NCBI GenBank assembly: GCA_021805825.1
Contig: JAJZEC010000006.1
Location: 1 to 64,000 of the forward strand
DNA length: 64,000 bases
Reading direction: 5' to 3'
Origin: Pseudomonadota bacterium
GTDB taxonomy: Bacteria; Pseudomonadota; Gammaproteobacteria; Burkholderiales; Burkholderiaceae_C
This document shows positions 33,864 to 44,300 of this stretch, piece after piece. The translations under genes and the position numbers were made by a program. The notes below the pieces were generated by a model. That model searched no databases, had not been told where the DNA came from, and saw only the letters and a list, made by a program, of their open reading frames with translations. Position 1 is the stretch's first letter. The number at the start of each line of letters is the position of its first letter.

Positions 33864-35456
33864 TCAGTGCGCGCCGGCCGCCTCCGCGCCGGCCGCGCTG
33901 CCGGCCTGCGACGGGCGCACCAGCCAGACCAGCACGACCATCGCCAGGAACAGCCAGGCGCTGAGGCGGAACATCTCGTCGACCGAGATGGTCGAGGCCT
34001 GGACGTCGATCGCCCGGTTCAGCGCGCCCAGTGCCTGCTGCGACGACAGGCCGCCGGAGCGCAGCAGCGCCAGCGCACCGTCGGTTGCGGCCCGCCCGGG
34101 GTGGATGAACTGCGCCAGCTGCGCGTGGTGCAGGATCGCGCGATCGCTCCACAAGGTCGTGTAGATCGACGCCCCGAACGACCCCGCGGTGATGCGCGCG
34201 AAGTTCGACAGCCCGGCCGCCGAGGCCACGCGCCATGCCGGCAGGCCGCCGAGGATGATGGCCAGCAGGGGAATGAAGAAGGTCGCCGTCGCCACGCCCT
34301 GCACGATGGTGGGCAGCGAGTAGTCCCAGTAGGTGTCGCCGATGGTGAAGCGCGAGCGCATCCAGAACACCAGCGCGAACACCAGGAAGGAAAAGGACGT
34401 CACCCAACGCGTGTCGACGCGGCTGGAGTAGCGCCCGACCAGGGGCATGAACAGCAGCGCGAACATGCCCACCCAGGCCAGCACCCCGCCGGCCTGGGTG
34501 GCGGTGTAGCCGACGAATTCCTGCAGCCACAGCGGCAGCAGCACCAGCGAGCCGAAATACATGCCGTAGGCCAGGGACAGCATGATCGTGCCCAGAGTGA
34601 AATTGGGCAGCGCAAACAGCTTGAGGTCGACCACCGGGTGTTCGTCGTTGAGCTCCCAGATGAGGAACAGCACCAGGCCGACGACCGCGGCCACGGCCAG
34701 CGCGACGATCGTCGTCGAGCCGAACCAGCCCAGTTCCTGCCCCTTGTCCAGCAGGATCTGCAGCGAACCCACCCACACGACGAGCAGCGCCAGCCCGGTC
34801 CAGTCGATCGGCAGCTTGCGCGTCGGGGTTTCGCGCCTGCGGTAGATCGCCAGCGTGGCCAGGGTGCAGACGATGCCCACCGGCACGTTGATGTAGAAGA
34901 TCCAGGGCCAGGAAATGTTGTCGGTGATCCAGCCTCCGAGCAGCGGCCCGGCGATCGGCGCCACCAGCGTGGTCATCGACCACATGGCCAGCGCCATGCC
35001 GGCGCGCTCCCGGCGGTAGCTCGACAGCAGCAGGGTCTGCGACAGCGGGATCATCGGCCCGGCCGAGGCGCCCTGCAGCACCCGGAACAGGATCAGCACC
35101 TGCAGGTTCGGCGCCTGTCCGCACAGCAGGGAAAACAGGGTGAACAGCAGGATGCTGGCCAGGAAGGTGCGCACCGCGCCGAAACGCTGGGTCAGGAAGC
35201 CGGTGAGCGGAACCGCGATGGCGTTGGCCACGCCGAAGGAGGTGATCACCCAGGTGCCCTGCGAGGCGCTGACGCCCATGTCGCCGGCGATCGACGGGAT
35301 CGACACGTTGGCGATCGACGTGTCGAGCACGTTCATGAAGGTGGCCAGGCTCAGCGCAATGGTGCCGAGCACCAGGCCACTGCCCTGCAGAGGCTGCAGG
35401 TGCGGCGCGTCGGCGGCGGGGGCGGAGCTGGAGTCGGAACGGGAGTCGGATGGCAT
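33864..35456 (-). CDS. emrB: DHA2-family MFS multidrug exporter (EmrB-like)
   Basis: This 530-residue protein has about 14 hydrophobic helices, as in DHA2 drug:H+ antiporters. Signatures include VLDTSIANVSIPSIAGDMGVS in helix 1 (motif D1), LTQRFGAVRTF as motif A, and RVLQGASAGPMIPLSQTLLL as motif B. FYINVPVG follows helix 6. EmrB usually works with a membrane-fusion protein (EmrA) and an outer-membrane channel, but neither gene is adjacent. The divergent MarR gene shares an 81-bp operator region, so repression relieved by a toxic ligand is likely. Confidence 0.9.
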   Translation of the reverse strand: MPSDSRSDSSSAPAADAPHLQPLQGSGLVLGTIALSLATFMNVLDTSIANVSIPSIAGDMGVSASQGTWVITSFGVANAIAVPLTGFLTQRFGAVRTFLASILLFTLFSLLCGQAPNLQVLILFRVLQGASAGPMIPLSQTLLLSSYRRERAGMALAMWSMTTLVAPIAGPLLGGWITDNISWPWIFYINVPVGIVCTLATLAIYRRRETPTRKLPIDWTGLALLVVWVGSLQILLDKGQELGWFGSTTIVALAVAAVVGLVLFLIWELNDEHPVVDLKLFALPNFTLGTIMLSLAYGMYFGSLVLLPLWLQEFVGYTATQAGGVLAWVGMFALLFMPLVGRYSSRVDTRWVTSFSFLVFALVFWMRSRFTIGDTYWDYSLPTIVQGVATATFFIPLLAIILGGLPAWRVASAAGLSNFARITAGSFGASIYTTLWSDRAILHHAQLAQFIHPGRAATDGALALLRSGGLSSQQALGALNRAIDVQASTISVDEMFRLSAWLFLAMVVLVWLVRPSQAGSAAGAEAAGAH

Positions 35457-35484
35457 CGCGGAGCGGGGTTTTTTATATCAAATG

Positions 35485-35503
35485 TTATCATCACGGTTGA
35501 TAA
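35485..35503. promoter_or_regulatory. MarR-type operator between emrB and marR
   Basis: TTATCATCACGGTTGATAA contains perfect 6-bp arms (TTATCA and TGATAA) with a 7-base spacer, within an AT-rich patch of the 81-bp intergenic region. Half-site variants flank it, with ATATCA and AAATTG nearby. It overlaps the likely promoters of both genes, as expected for MarR autorepression. Confidence 0.7.
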
Positions 35504-35537
35504 ATTGTTGGCGCAGCGGACGGCGCCGCGCCAGGGC

Positions 35538-36011
35538 ATGAGGGCGATGGATCGACTCCACGATTTCGGGTTCCTGCTCGCCGAGCTCAGCCGGCGCTAC
35601 GTGCGGCTGTTCGAGCAACTGGCGCAGGAGGCCGGGCTGAACCTGCCGACCTGCCGGGTGCTGGCCTACCTGCAGCGCCAGCAGGGAATCAGCCAGTCGC
35701 GTCTGGCCGAGCTCGCCGGGCTGGAGCCGATGGCGCTGGTGCGCCTGCTCGACCGCCTGCAGGCCGACAACCTGGTGCTGCGCCAGCCCGATCCGAGCGA
35801 CCGCCGCGCCCACCGCCTGCAGCTGGGGGACGCGGCCCCGCCGGTGCTGCGCCGCATCGGGCGCCTGTCGCGGCGCGCCCGCGAGCAAGCCTTCGACGGC
35901 ATCGACGACGCGCAGCGCGCAGCCTTCCTCGGCCTGCTCGAGCGCCTCGTCGACAACCTGCAGGCGGGGCTGCAACCGTCGCCCGGGCGCTCCCCGCAAT
36001 CCAGGGCGTAG
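35538..36011 (+). CDS. MarR-family transcriptional regulator
   Basis: This 157-residue protein is started at ATG 35538; ATG 35547 also fits, and the frame is open upstream inside the emrB shadow. It has the MarR winged-helix fold, with the recognition helix at about residues 45-75 (ISQSRLAELAGLEPMALVRLLDRLQ) and the wing at QPDPSDRRAHRLQL. The divergent EmrB-like exporter and the palindrome between them suggest a ligand-responsive repressor of the pump. A phosphonate-type binding protein gene starts 34 bp downstream (from ATG 36046), which is unusual for this context. Confidence 0.9.
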   Translation: MRAMDRLHDFGFLLAELSRRYVRLFEQLAQEAGLNLPTCRVLAYLQRQQGISQSRLAELAGLEPMALVRLLDRLQADNLVLRQPDPSDRRAHRLQLGDAAPPVLRRIGRLSRRAREQAFDGIDDAQRAAFLGLLERLVDNLQAGLQPSPGRSPQSRA

Positions 36012-36045
36012 CATGTGGCCCAAACAAGACGGTCTCGCCTACACG

Positions 36046-36903
36046 ATGAAATTCCTGTCGCGCCTGTTCGCCTGGTTGCTGGGAGCGCTGCTCGTCCTCG
36101 GCGCGGCTGCGGTAGCCGACGCAGCCACGCCCGCCGTGTACACGGTTTCGGTGGTGCCGCAGTTCGCGGTGGTCAAGGTCTACCAGGATTGGCAGCCTTT
36201 CCTGGCGGCCTTGCAGAAGGCCACCGGGCTGCGGCTGCGGCTGGTCATGTACCCGACGATCCCGGGTTTCGAGGCCGCCTACCTGCGCGGCGCTCCCGAC
36301 TTCGCCTTCATGAATCCCTACGATGTGCTGGTCGCGCACCGTGCGCAGGGCTACGTCCCGCTGGTGCATGACGCCAAGCCGCTGGCCGGCATCCTGGTGG
36401 TGCGCGCCGATTCGGGGATCAGCAGCCTGCACGCGCTGGACGGCAAGACCGTGGCCTTTCCGGCACCCAACGCCTTCGGGGCCTCGCTGTACATGCGCGC
36501 GCTGCTGGCCGCGCAGGGTGTGCACATTCATCCCCTCTACGTCGGGACGCACCAGAACGTGTATCGCGCGGTCGCGCGAGGCGATGCCCTCGCCGGAGGC
36601 GGCGTGGCGCTGACCCTGCGCCACGAGCCGCAGGCCCTGCGACGGCTGCTGCGGGTCATCTACACCACCCCGAGCACCGCTCCGCATGCGCTGGTGGCCA
36701 ACCCGCGGGTACCGGTGGCGGTGGCACGCCGCGTGCAGCAGGCGGTGCTGGCGATGGCGCGGCAGCCGGCCGACGCGACGATGCTGCGGCGGGTGCAGAT
36801 GCCGCATCCGCAGGCCGCCGACTATGCGCGCGACTATGCCCCGCTGGAGAAGCTGGGCCTGCAAAGCTACTTCGTGTCCCCGGCGCAGGCCGGCGCACGC
36901 TGA
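36046..36903 (+). CDS. PhnD-like periplasmic binding protein
   Basis: This 285-residue protein is started at ATG 36046, which gives a clean signal peptide (MKFLSRLFAWLLGALLVLGA, cleavage near ADA); the frame also has ATG 36013. The mature part is a type 2 binding-protein fold of the phosphate/phosphite/phosphonate group, with YTVSVVPQFAVVKVYQDWQPFLAAL and DFAFMNPYDVLVAH. No ABC permease or ATPase gene accompanies it. A hybrid sensor kinase gene follows 15 bp later on the same strand. I infer a ligand-sensing subunit of that kinase rather than a transporter component. The ligand is unknown. Confidence 0.82.
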   Translation: MKFLSRLFAWLLGALLVLGAAAVADAATPAVYTVSVVPQFAVVKVYQDWQPFLAALQKATGLRLRLVMYPTIPGFEAAYLRGAPDFAFMNPYDVLVAHRAQGYVPLVHDAKPLAGILVVRADSGISSLHALDGKTVAFPAPNAFGASLYMRALLAAQGVHIHPLYVGTHQNVYRAVARGDALAGGGVALTLRHEPQALRRLLRVIYTTPSTAPHALVANPRVPVAVARRVQQAVLAMARQPADATMLRRVQMPHPQAADYARDYAPLEKLGLQSYFVSPAQAGAR

Positions 36904-36918
36904 TCCCGCGGCTGCGCG

Positions 36919-39900
36919 ATGGGCTTCTGGCGGCGCCTGCGGCAAGCCTTGGAGCCGCGTCGCTTCGGCTCGCAAATCGCCCTCGCACTGGTGGCGCTGG
37001 CGACGGTGAACTTCGTCGCCATCGGTCTGTATGTCGGCAGCCGCTTCGTGCAGTTGCAGAGCAAGGACACCTGGCGGCGCTTCGAGGCCGTGGCCGACAA
37101 CCTCAGCCTGGGGGCCGCTCCGCTGGTGATCGTGCGCGGCTACGGAGGCCTCGACCAGATGCTGCAAGCCGCGGCACGCTTTCCGGGCATGCGCAGCCTG
37201 GCGGTGACCGGCCCTGATGGCCGCGTGCTGAGCCGCGTCGACCGTCGCCCCGGCGCCGACCCCGAGGCGTCGTTCGGCTACGGCCGGCTGCGGGTTCCGG
37301 TGGGAGACCAGCCGCGCATGCGCTGGCTGGATGCCGGCGGCCACGCCGTGCGCCCGGGCCTGCTGTCGATCCCGCACGGGATCGAGATCTGGCAGCCCAT
37401 CGAATCCGGGAACCTGGGCTGGCTATACCTGCGCGCCTCGGTGCGCGAGATCCGCGCCGAGGCCTGGCTGCTGGCGCGCGAAAGCCTGAGCGTGCTGCTG
37501 CTGCTGGGGGCGGTCGGGGCCGGGCTGTTGTTCGTCCTGCTGCGCCCGGGGATCAGCGCCCTCGCGCGCGCCACGGCCTTCGCCCGCCGCCTGGGCAAGC
37601 CCGACGTCGGCCAGCTGCGGGTGTACCGCGGCAACCAGGAGCTCGAGGTGCTCGGGCGCACCCTCAACGAAACCTCGGCCAAGCTGCTGCGCCAGGAGGC
37701 GGCGGTGCGCGCGCAGCAGGTGCGCATCGAGGCGATTGTCGAGAACCTGGTGGACGGCGTCGTGCTGACCGATGCCAACGGCGTGGTGCTCACCGTCAAC
37801 GACGCCTTCTGCACGATGTTCGACAGTCCGCGCAGCGCGGTGCTGGGCGCGGGCCTGCAGCGCTTCATTCCCGAGCTTGGGCAGGTCGATGCCGACGGCT
37901 TCAGCCGCGTGGATCTGCAGTCCCGCTGCGGACCCGAGGGCGCCGCGCAGGAAATGCATGGCCTGCGAGCCGACGGCTCGACCCTGCCGCTGGCGCTGGG
38001 CATCAACCGCTTCGCGATCGACGGCCAGACCTTCTACGTGGGCGCGGTGCACGACCTGCGCGAGCGCAACCGCTGGATCGAGGAGTTGCAGAAGACGCGC
38101 GATGCCGCGCTGGCGGCCAGCCGCGCGAAGTCCGATTTCCTCGCCGCGATGAGCCACGAGATCCGCACGCCGATGAACGGCATGATCGGCATGCTCGACC
38201 TGCTGCTGCAGAGCAGCCTCAACGAGCAGCAATCGCGCATGGCCGAGATCAGCCGCAGCTCGGCGCTGGCGCTGCTGGCGATCATCAACGACATCCTCGA
38301 CCTGTCGAAGATCGAGGCCGGCAAGTTGCGCATCCTCGACGAGCCGCTGCATCTGGAGCCCCTGGTCTACGAGGTGGTGATGCTGTTCCACCATCCGGCG
38401 CAGAAGAAGGGGCTCGAGCTCGATTCCTGGGTCGACCCCGTGCTGCCGCGGAACCTGCGGGGCGACGCGCTGCGCATCCGGCAGTTGCTGACCAACCTGC
38501 TGAGCAACGCCGTCAAGTTCACCAGCAGCGAGCAGCGACGCGGCCGCATCTGTCTGCGCGCCGAGCCCTGCCCGGGCGCCCCGCAGGATCTGTGCCTGCG
38601 CGTTCGCGACAACGGCATCGGCATCGAGGCGCAGGCGCTGCAGCGACTGTTCCTGCCCTTCGAGCAGGGCGACAACTACACCACCAAGCGCTTCGGTGGA
38701 ACCGGCCTGGGCCTGTCCATCTGCAACCACCTGGTGCAGATGATGGGCGGGCGCATCGAGGTCGACAGCGTACCGGGGGAAGGCAGCGAGTTCCGCATCC
38801 TGCTTCCGCTGCGCAGCGAGGGCCCGCCGTGCCCCGACCATTCGGACACCCTGCGGGGGCAGACCTGTGCCGTGGTCGGCGCCGAGGGGCAGCGCGCGCA
38901 GGATCTGCTGGCCTGCCTGCGCGCCAGCGGCGCGCAGGCGCTGCGCGTGGATCACCCGGCGCAAGCCCCGGCGGGTGCCGCGCTGCTCTGGCTGGGAGCG
39001 CCGCAGGAGGTGGATCCGACGCCGCGCTGGCAGCTGCTGGTGGGTGACGGGCGGCGGCGGGCCGCGCGCACCCTGGCCCCAGGGATCGCGCAGTTCGACG
39101 CCAGCCTGCTGTCGCGTCCGCGGCTGGAGGAGGCGGTGCTGCTGGCCATCCACGGTGCCGTGCAGCCCGCCGATCCGCGCCCTGCGGAACCGCGGCCGGT
39201 CGACCCGCACGAGCCGCGCAGCCGTGTCGAGGCACTGCGCCTGGGGCGGCTGGTGCTGCTCGCCGAGGACAATCCGACCAACCAGGAGGTCATCCGCCTG
39301 CAGCTGTCGCGCCTGGGCCTGTGGGCCGACATCGCCGACGATGGAGCGCAGGCGCTGGCGCGCTGGCGGCAGCAAAGCTACGCGGCAGTGCTCACCGACC
39401 TGCACATGCCGCGCATGGACGGATTCGGACTGGCCGCGGCACTGCGCGCCGAGGAAGCGCGCCAGGGGCGCCCAGCGACACCGCTCATCGCGCTCACCGC
39501 GGCTGCCCAGCCACAGGAGCTCGAGCGCGCGCTGGCGGCGGGCATCGATGCCCACATGATCAAGCCGGTGTCGCTGCACACCCTGCGCCAGACCCTCGAG
39601 CAGTACCTGCCGGTGTTGAGGCAGGAACCCCCGGCGCCGCAGGATGCGCAGGATCTGGTGCAGGCGCTGGATCTGTCGATGCTGCGCGAACTCGTCGGCG
39701 ACGACGCCGAAACCCTGCGCTCGCTGCTGCGGCAGTACGAGGAGGAGCTGCGGGGCGCCTTGCTGGAAATGCAGCGCGCGCAGGCGATGGCGCAGACGCA
39801 GCGCATGCAGGAGCTCGCGCACCGCCTGAAGTCGTCGTCGCGCTCGGTCGGCGCGGTGGCGCTGGCCGACTGCCTGCAACGCATCGAGAGCGCGGCGGCG

Positions 39901-39990
39901 GCCGGCACGGCCGAGGATCTGGCGGTGGCGCTCGATGCATTGCCGGCGCTGGCTGCCGCGGTGCAGCGCGCGCTGGCCGGCGCGGGCTGA
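36919..39990 (+). CDS. Hybrid sensor histidine kinase with REC and Hpt domains
   Basis: This 1023-residue protein has two membrane helices (about 16-40 and 188-208) around a small periplasmic segment. A PAS domain (about 265-385) precedes HisKA with MSHEIRTPMNGM (H413) and the HATPase (RFGGTGLGLSIC). The receiver domain has EDNPTNQEV and acceptor D827 in LTDLHMPRMDG. The C-terminal Hpt domain carries H968 in LAHRLKSSSRS. All phosphorelay sites (H413, D827, H968) are intact, the same architecture as BvgS, TorS and RocS. The small periplasmic domain and adjacent binding-protein gene suggest sensing through that protein. The convergent REC-EAL protein is a plausible final target. Confidence 0.9.
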   Translation: MGFWRRLRQALEPRRFGSQIALALVALATVNFVAIGLYVGSRFVQLQSKDTWRRFEAVADNLSLGAAPLVIVRGYGGLDQMLQAAARFPGMRSLAVTGPDGRVLSRVDRRPGADPEASFGYGRLRVPVGDQPRMRWLDAGGHAVRPGLLSIPHGIEIWQPIESGNLGWLYLRASVREIRAEAWLLARESLSVLLLLGAVGAGLLFVLLRPGISALARATAFARRLGKPDVGQLRVYRGNQELEVLGRTLNETSAKLLRQEAAVRAQQVRIEAIVENLVDGVVLTDANGVVLTVNDAFCTMFDSPRSAVLGAGLQRFIPELGQVDADGFSRVDLQSRCGPEGAAQEMHGLRADGSTLPLALGINRFAIDGQTFYVGAVHDLRERNRWIEELQKTRDAALAASRAKSDFLAAMSHEIRTPMNGMIGMLDLLLQSSLNEQQSRMAEISRSSALALLAIINDILDLSKIEAGKLRILDEPLHLEPLVYEVVMLFHHPAQKKGLELDSWVDPVLPRNLRGDALRIRQLLTNLLSNAVKFTSSEQRRGRICLRAEPCPGAPQDLCLRVRDNGIGIEAQALQRLFLPFEQGDNYTTKRFGGTGLGLSICNHLVQMMGGRIEVDSVPGEGSEFRILLPLRSEGPPCPDHSDTLRGQTCAVVGAEGQRAQDLLACLRASGAQALRVDHPAQAPAGAALLWLGAPQEVDPTPRWQLLVGDGRRRAARTLAPGIAQFDASLLSRPRLEEAVLLAIHGAVQPADPRPAEPRPVDPHEPRSRVEALRLGRLVLLAEDNPTNQEVIRLQLSRLGLWADIADDGAQALARWRQQSYAAVLTDLHMPRMDGFGLAAALRAEEARQGRPATPLIALTAAAQPQELERALAAGIDAHMIKPVSLHTLRQTLEQYLPVLRQEPPAPQDAQDLVQALDLSMLRELVGDDAETLRSLLRQYEEELRGALLEMQRAQAMAQTQRMQELAHRLKSSSRSVGAVALADCLQRIESAAAAGTAEDLAVALDALPALAAAVQRALAGAG

Positions 39991-39993
39991 GCG

Positions 39994-41271
39994 TCAGCGC
40001 GCCGCCGGCTCGGCCAGACGTTCCGCCCGCACCCGACCCGCCCACTGTTCGCGCCAGGCGGCGAGCGCGGATCCGGGCATCGCACGCGCGATGAAGAAGC
40101 CTTGCGCGACCTCGGCTCCATGGGCGCGGCAGAAGTCCCAGTCGAGGCGATCCTCGACGCCTTCGGCGGCCACGCGCATGCCCAGGCGCTGGCCCAGGGT
40201 CACGCTGGCATCGAAGATCACCTCGCTGCGCAGCGACTCGTGCGCAGCGTGGGTGAAGCCGTGGTCGATCTTGATCTCGTCGAACACCACGTCGCGCAGC
40301 TTGGTCAGGGTCGAGTAGCCGTTTCCGAAGTCGTCGATCGACAGCCCGAAGCGTCGCAGCCGCAGCCGGGTCATGACCTCGACCAGCAGGTGCGGGTCGT
40401 CCCCGAGACTGCTTTCGGTGACCTCGATCACCACCCGATCCGGCCGCACGCCATGGCGCTGTGCGCAATCGTCGACGAAATCGACGAAGTCCAGGTCGCC
40501 GAAATCCCGCGCCGAGGCATTGACGCCCAGCGACAGATCGATGCCCTCGGCTTGCCAGCGCGCGAGCTGGGTGAAGGTCTGCTCGAATACCTGCTTCGTG
40601 ATCTCGCCGATCGCGCCGCAGCGCTCGGCCAGGCCGATGAAGTGACCCGGTGGAACCAGGCCGTGCCGTGGGTGCCGCAGCCGCGCCAGCGCCTCCACCC
40701 CCACCAGTGCGCCGCTGCCCAGCGCGACCTTCGGCTGGTAGTGGCACTCGATCGCGCCGTCGGCCACAGCGCGGCGCAGCTCGGCCTGCGTCGGGTACCA
40801 ATCGGAAGCCGGCCGGGCATCGGGTTGCGGGGTGCTGCGGCAGGCCTGCGCGAAGCCGCGCAGCTCGTCGAGGCGGGGTGGCTTGCACATGCCTCCGAGC
40901 ACGTGCAGGCCGCGCGAGCGTGCCAGTTGCACCGTGGACTCCAGCATCGCCGCGCCCTCGCCGCTGCACAGCACGAGGCAGCCGCCGTAGGCCAGCAGCG
41001 AAAGATGGCGGAACAGTTCGATGCCGTCGACCCCGGGCATGTTGATGTCCAGGATCATGCCGTCGGTGTCCCTGGCAAGCTCGGGAAGCTTGGCCAGCGC
41101 CTGAGCCGGGTCGGATTCGCCGTGGATCTCGAAGTCGCCCAGGCGGGCAAGCATGCCGCCGAGCAGGCGCACCATGAACGGGTCGTCGTCGATGATCAGC
41201 ACCCGTGGTGACCGCGAGGACCCGGGCGCCTCGGAGCCTGCTGCGGATGGGGGGGAGGCGGAAGCGGTCAT
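39994..41271 (-). CDS. REC-EAL response regulator (c-di-GMP phosphodiesterase)
   Basis: This 425-residue protein is started at ATG 41271; a GTG six codons earlier is in frame. The N-terminal receiver (about 20-140) has LIIDDDPFM and acceptor Asp near residue 75 in MILDINMPGVDG. The EAL domain (about 160-415) has GVEALARLRHP as the EAL motif, VNASA, VTES, IDDFGNGYST and AAEGVED, so metal and catalytic residues look complete. It should hydrolyse c-di-GMP upon phosphorylation, as RocR does. It lies three bases from the stop of the convergent hybrid kinase and downstream of the giant GGDEF-EAL gene. Confidence 0.9.
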   Translation of the reverse strand: MTASASPPSAAGSEAPGSSRSPRVLIIDDDPFMVRLLGGMLARLGDFEIHGESDPAQALAKLPELARDTDGMILDINMPGVDGIELFRHLSLLAYGGCLVLCSGEGAAMLESTVQLARSRGLHVLGGMCKPPRLDELRGFAQACRSTPQPDARPASDWYPTQAELRRAVADGAIECHYQPKVALGSGALVGVEALARLRHPRHGLVPPGHFIGLAERCGAIGEITKQVFEQTFTQLARWQAEGIDLSLGVNASARDFGDLDFVDFVDDCAQRHGVRPDRVVIEVTESSLGDDPHLLVEVMTRLRLRRFGLSIDDFGNGYSTLTKLRDVVFDEIKIDHGFTHAAHESLRSEVIFDASVTLGQRLGMRVAAEGVEDRLDWDFCRAHGAEVAQGFFIARAMPGSALAAWREQWAGRVRAERLAEPAAR

Positions 41272-41385
41272 GGGTGGTATTTTGAGCACACGGCGATTGC
41301 GCGCGGAGTGGACATCCGACCGACGGCCCCACGCATTGCGCCGCAGGGCCGTCGGTCGAGGTCGGGATGCATGCCGGCGCCGGCC

Positions 41386-44300
41386 TCAGGCGCGCAGCGG
41401 GGCGGCCACCCGCGGCCGCTCCTGCCCGGCATCGTGCGCAGCGTCCGCGTCGTGTCGAATCTCGGGCTCTTCGTGGCTGGCCGCGCTCATGCTCCAGCTG
41501 AGCCGGTGCAGGGCACGCACCAGGCGATCGGTCACCCCGTCCAGCGCACCGTCGGCCAACTGCTGCAGAACCTGCGCGCGCCGCTGCCCGTCCTCGGCAT
41601 CGCGCAGCAGATCGCCGGCCTGGCGGTGGAATTCGGCGTGCAGATCCTGCGCGCGCGCGAAGGCCGAACGCGCACCCGGCCAAATGGTCTCGGCGTGTCG
41701 TCGCATCCAGCGTCCGAGCAGGCAGGAGTCGTCGCGGCAGACGACGCGCCACTGCAGCGGCGCGCCCTCGCCGCGCAGGCTGTGGGCCAGGCAGTCGCGG
41801 AACTGCTGGTGGAAGGCGATCAGGCGCTGCCAGTCCAGCGGAGCCACGTCGCGGCTGTGCAGCAGCGCCTGGCGTCCGAGGCCGGTGTCCGGGCTCGCCG
41901 CGTCGAGCTGCCAGCGCCAGGTGCGCAACCACGGCACCAGATCGCCGGCCGGCATCGGCCGCGCCAGCGCGTAGCCCTGGCCGCGCTCGACACCGAGCGC
42001 GAGGGCCATCTCGACGAGGTCGGCGCTTTCCAGGCCCTCCATCGTGACCTGCATGTTCAGGCCCTGCGCCATGCGCACCAGCGAGCCGACGAAGGCGATG
42101 GTCTTCACCGGCTCCTCCTGCGCCTGCTGCACGATGTGCTGATCGATCTTCACGGTGTGGAAGGGCAGGCTGCGCATCCGGCGCAGGCTGCTGTAGCCCG
42201 AACCCAGATCATCCATGATCAGGCGCACGCCGAGGTCGGAAAGGCGGGCGATGGCGAGGTCGCGGCGCTGGCTGTCGAACTGATCCTCGTGCGTCTCCAG
42301 CAGTTCCAGGTGCAGGCGATCCGCCGATACCCCGCTGTGCTGCAGCGCCTGCGCGATCCATTGCGGGCAACCGGGATCGATGAGCACGCTGGGCGGCAGG
42401 TTCAGGCTGGCGCCGAGCTTCCAGCCCTGCGCGTCCCAGCTGCGCAGCCACTGCAGCGTCAGCTCCAGGCCCTTGCGGAAGAGAATGCGCAGCTCGTGGT
42501 TGCCGAAGGCGTCGAGGAAGGCTCCCGGGTGCAGCACGGTGTCGCCGTCCTGCAGGCGCGCCAGCACCTCGACCTCGTCGGCCTGCCCGGTGTGCAGGTT
42601 GACCAGGGGTTGCACATGCAAGCGCAGGCCGCCGCCGTACAACAGTTCGTGCAGGCGGCTGCGCCGGGTGGCGGCGATCGGCTGCTGCGTCGGCCCGCCC
42701 AGGCTGCGCTGGAAGGCAGGCCCCAGGTGGTGCTGCGCCGATTCGAGCCAGATGCGCATGGCAGGCGCCTCGAACTGCGCGGGGTGGCTGGCCAGCAGGG
42801 TGAGAACCTGGTGCACATGTCCGTGGCGATCCAGCAGCGGGATCGCCGCCACGCTGCGCACCCCGAAGCGCAAGGCCACCGGGCCGATTTCCGGCAGCTG
42901 GCCTTCGTTGGCGTCGCTGGCAATCTGGCCGCTGCTCCAGGCACGTTGCGTGGCGCCCGGGCTGGTCTGCAGCGCGCCGCGCCGGAAGTCGGGCTGCAGG
43001 CCGCAGTCGCGCAGGGCCTGCAGGTACGCCTGGGCGATGCCGGAGGCGAACTCCAGCACATAGTGGCTGTCCGCGTCGGGCCGCCCGCAGGCCACGCCGC
43101 ACACTCCGGGCAACTGGCCCAGGTGGTTCACCACATGGCGCGGCAACTGTCCCGACTGCTCCCACGCCGCCAGGCTCATTTCCATCGCCGCCAGGTGCGC
43201 CTGGCACTGATGCTGCACTTCCAGCGCCCCGCGCTGCGTGGCCTGCAGATCCAGCGCCAGCCGCTGCTGCAGCACCGCCTGCAGGCGCACACGGGCATCC
43301 AGGCGCAGCGGCAGGCGCTGGGTGGCCCGCTGCAGGGTCGCTCCATACTGCGCGAGCGCGGCCATCGACGCCGCGCCGTCGACCCCGATCATCGCGTGCA
43401 CCCGCCCCAGGCGCAGCGCCTCCTCTTCCTGCTGCTGGCGCTGCAGCCGTGGCTGCAGCAGCCGCCGCAGGTACGCGCTCTGGTGCTGCCGCAGGCGCAG
43501 GCGCTCGTCTTCGCCGAGGGTGGCCAGGATGCGCCCGTTCGGGCTGTCCGCCGGCAGCTGATCCCAGTACTGGGCGACGAAGTCCTCGTCGATCTGCTGC
43601 AGCTCGGACTGCACCTTGCCCAGCAGCTCCGCCGCCGCCTCGCCGTAGGGGTCGAGTTCCTCTTCGGGGGTGTCGTCGATGTGCTCGCCGCTGAGCAGCC
43701 ACCAGCGCTGGCGGCGCCCCTTCGCCGCCTTCACCGCGTACAGCGCGGCGTCCGCCTGGCGCAGCAGGGAGTCGGGCTCCTCGCCGTGCTCCGGGTACAG
43801 CGCCAGACCCATGCTCATGCCGATTTCCACGCGCACTCCGGGGCCCGGCTCGAAGGCCTGCTCGACCGCGCGGTGCAACCGGGCCAGCACGGCGCCCAGC
43901 ACCTGGCGCGGATGCGTGGCATCGAGCTCGTCGAGCACCAGCACGAATTCGTCCCCGCCCAGCCGCGCCAGCAGATCCGACTCCCGCAGCTGCGCCTGCA
44001 GGCGCGCGCCCAGCTGCTGCAGCAGACGGTCGCCGGCCGCGTGGCCGTAGGTGTCATTGACCGGTTTGAAGTCGTCGAGGTCGAGCACGCCGATGGCCAG
44101 CTGGTGCCCGCCGCGTCGCGCGCGCGCCATCGCGTGCGGCAGGTGCTGCTCGAGGGCGAGGCGGTTGGCCAGCCCGGTGAGGGCGTCGTGGCGCGCCAGG
44201 TGCGCCTGTTCGGATTCGCGCGCCTGCAGCAGTTGCTTGAGGTCGATTTCGGTCAGCGCCTGGCTCAGCAGTTCGGCCGTGCGCAGCAGGGTGTCCTGCA

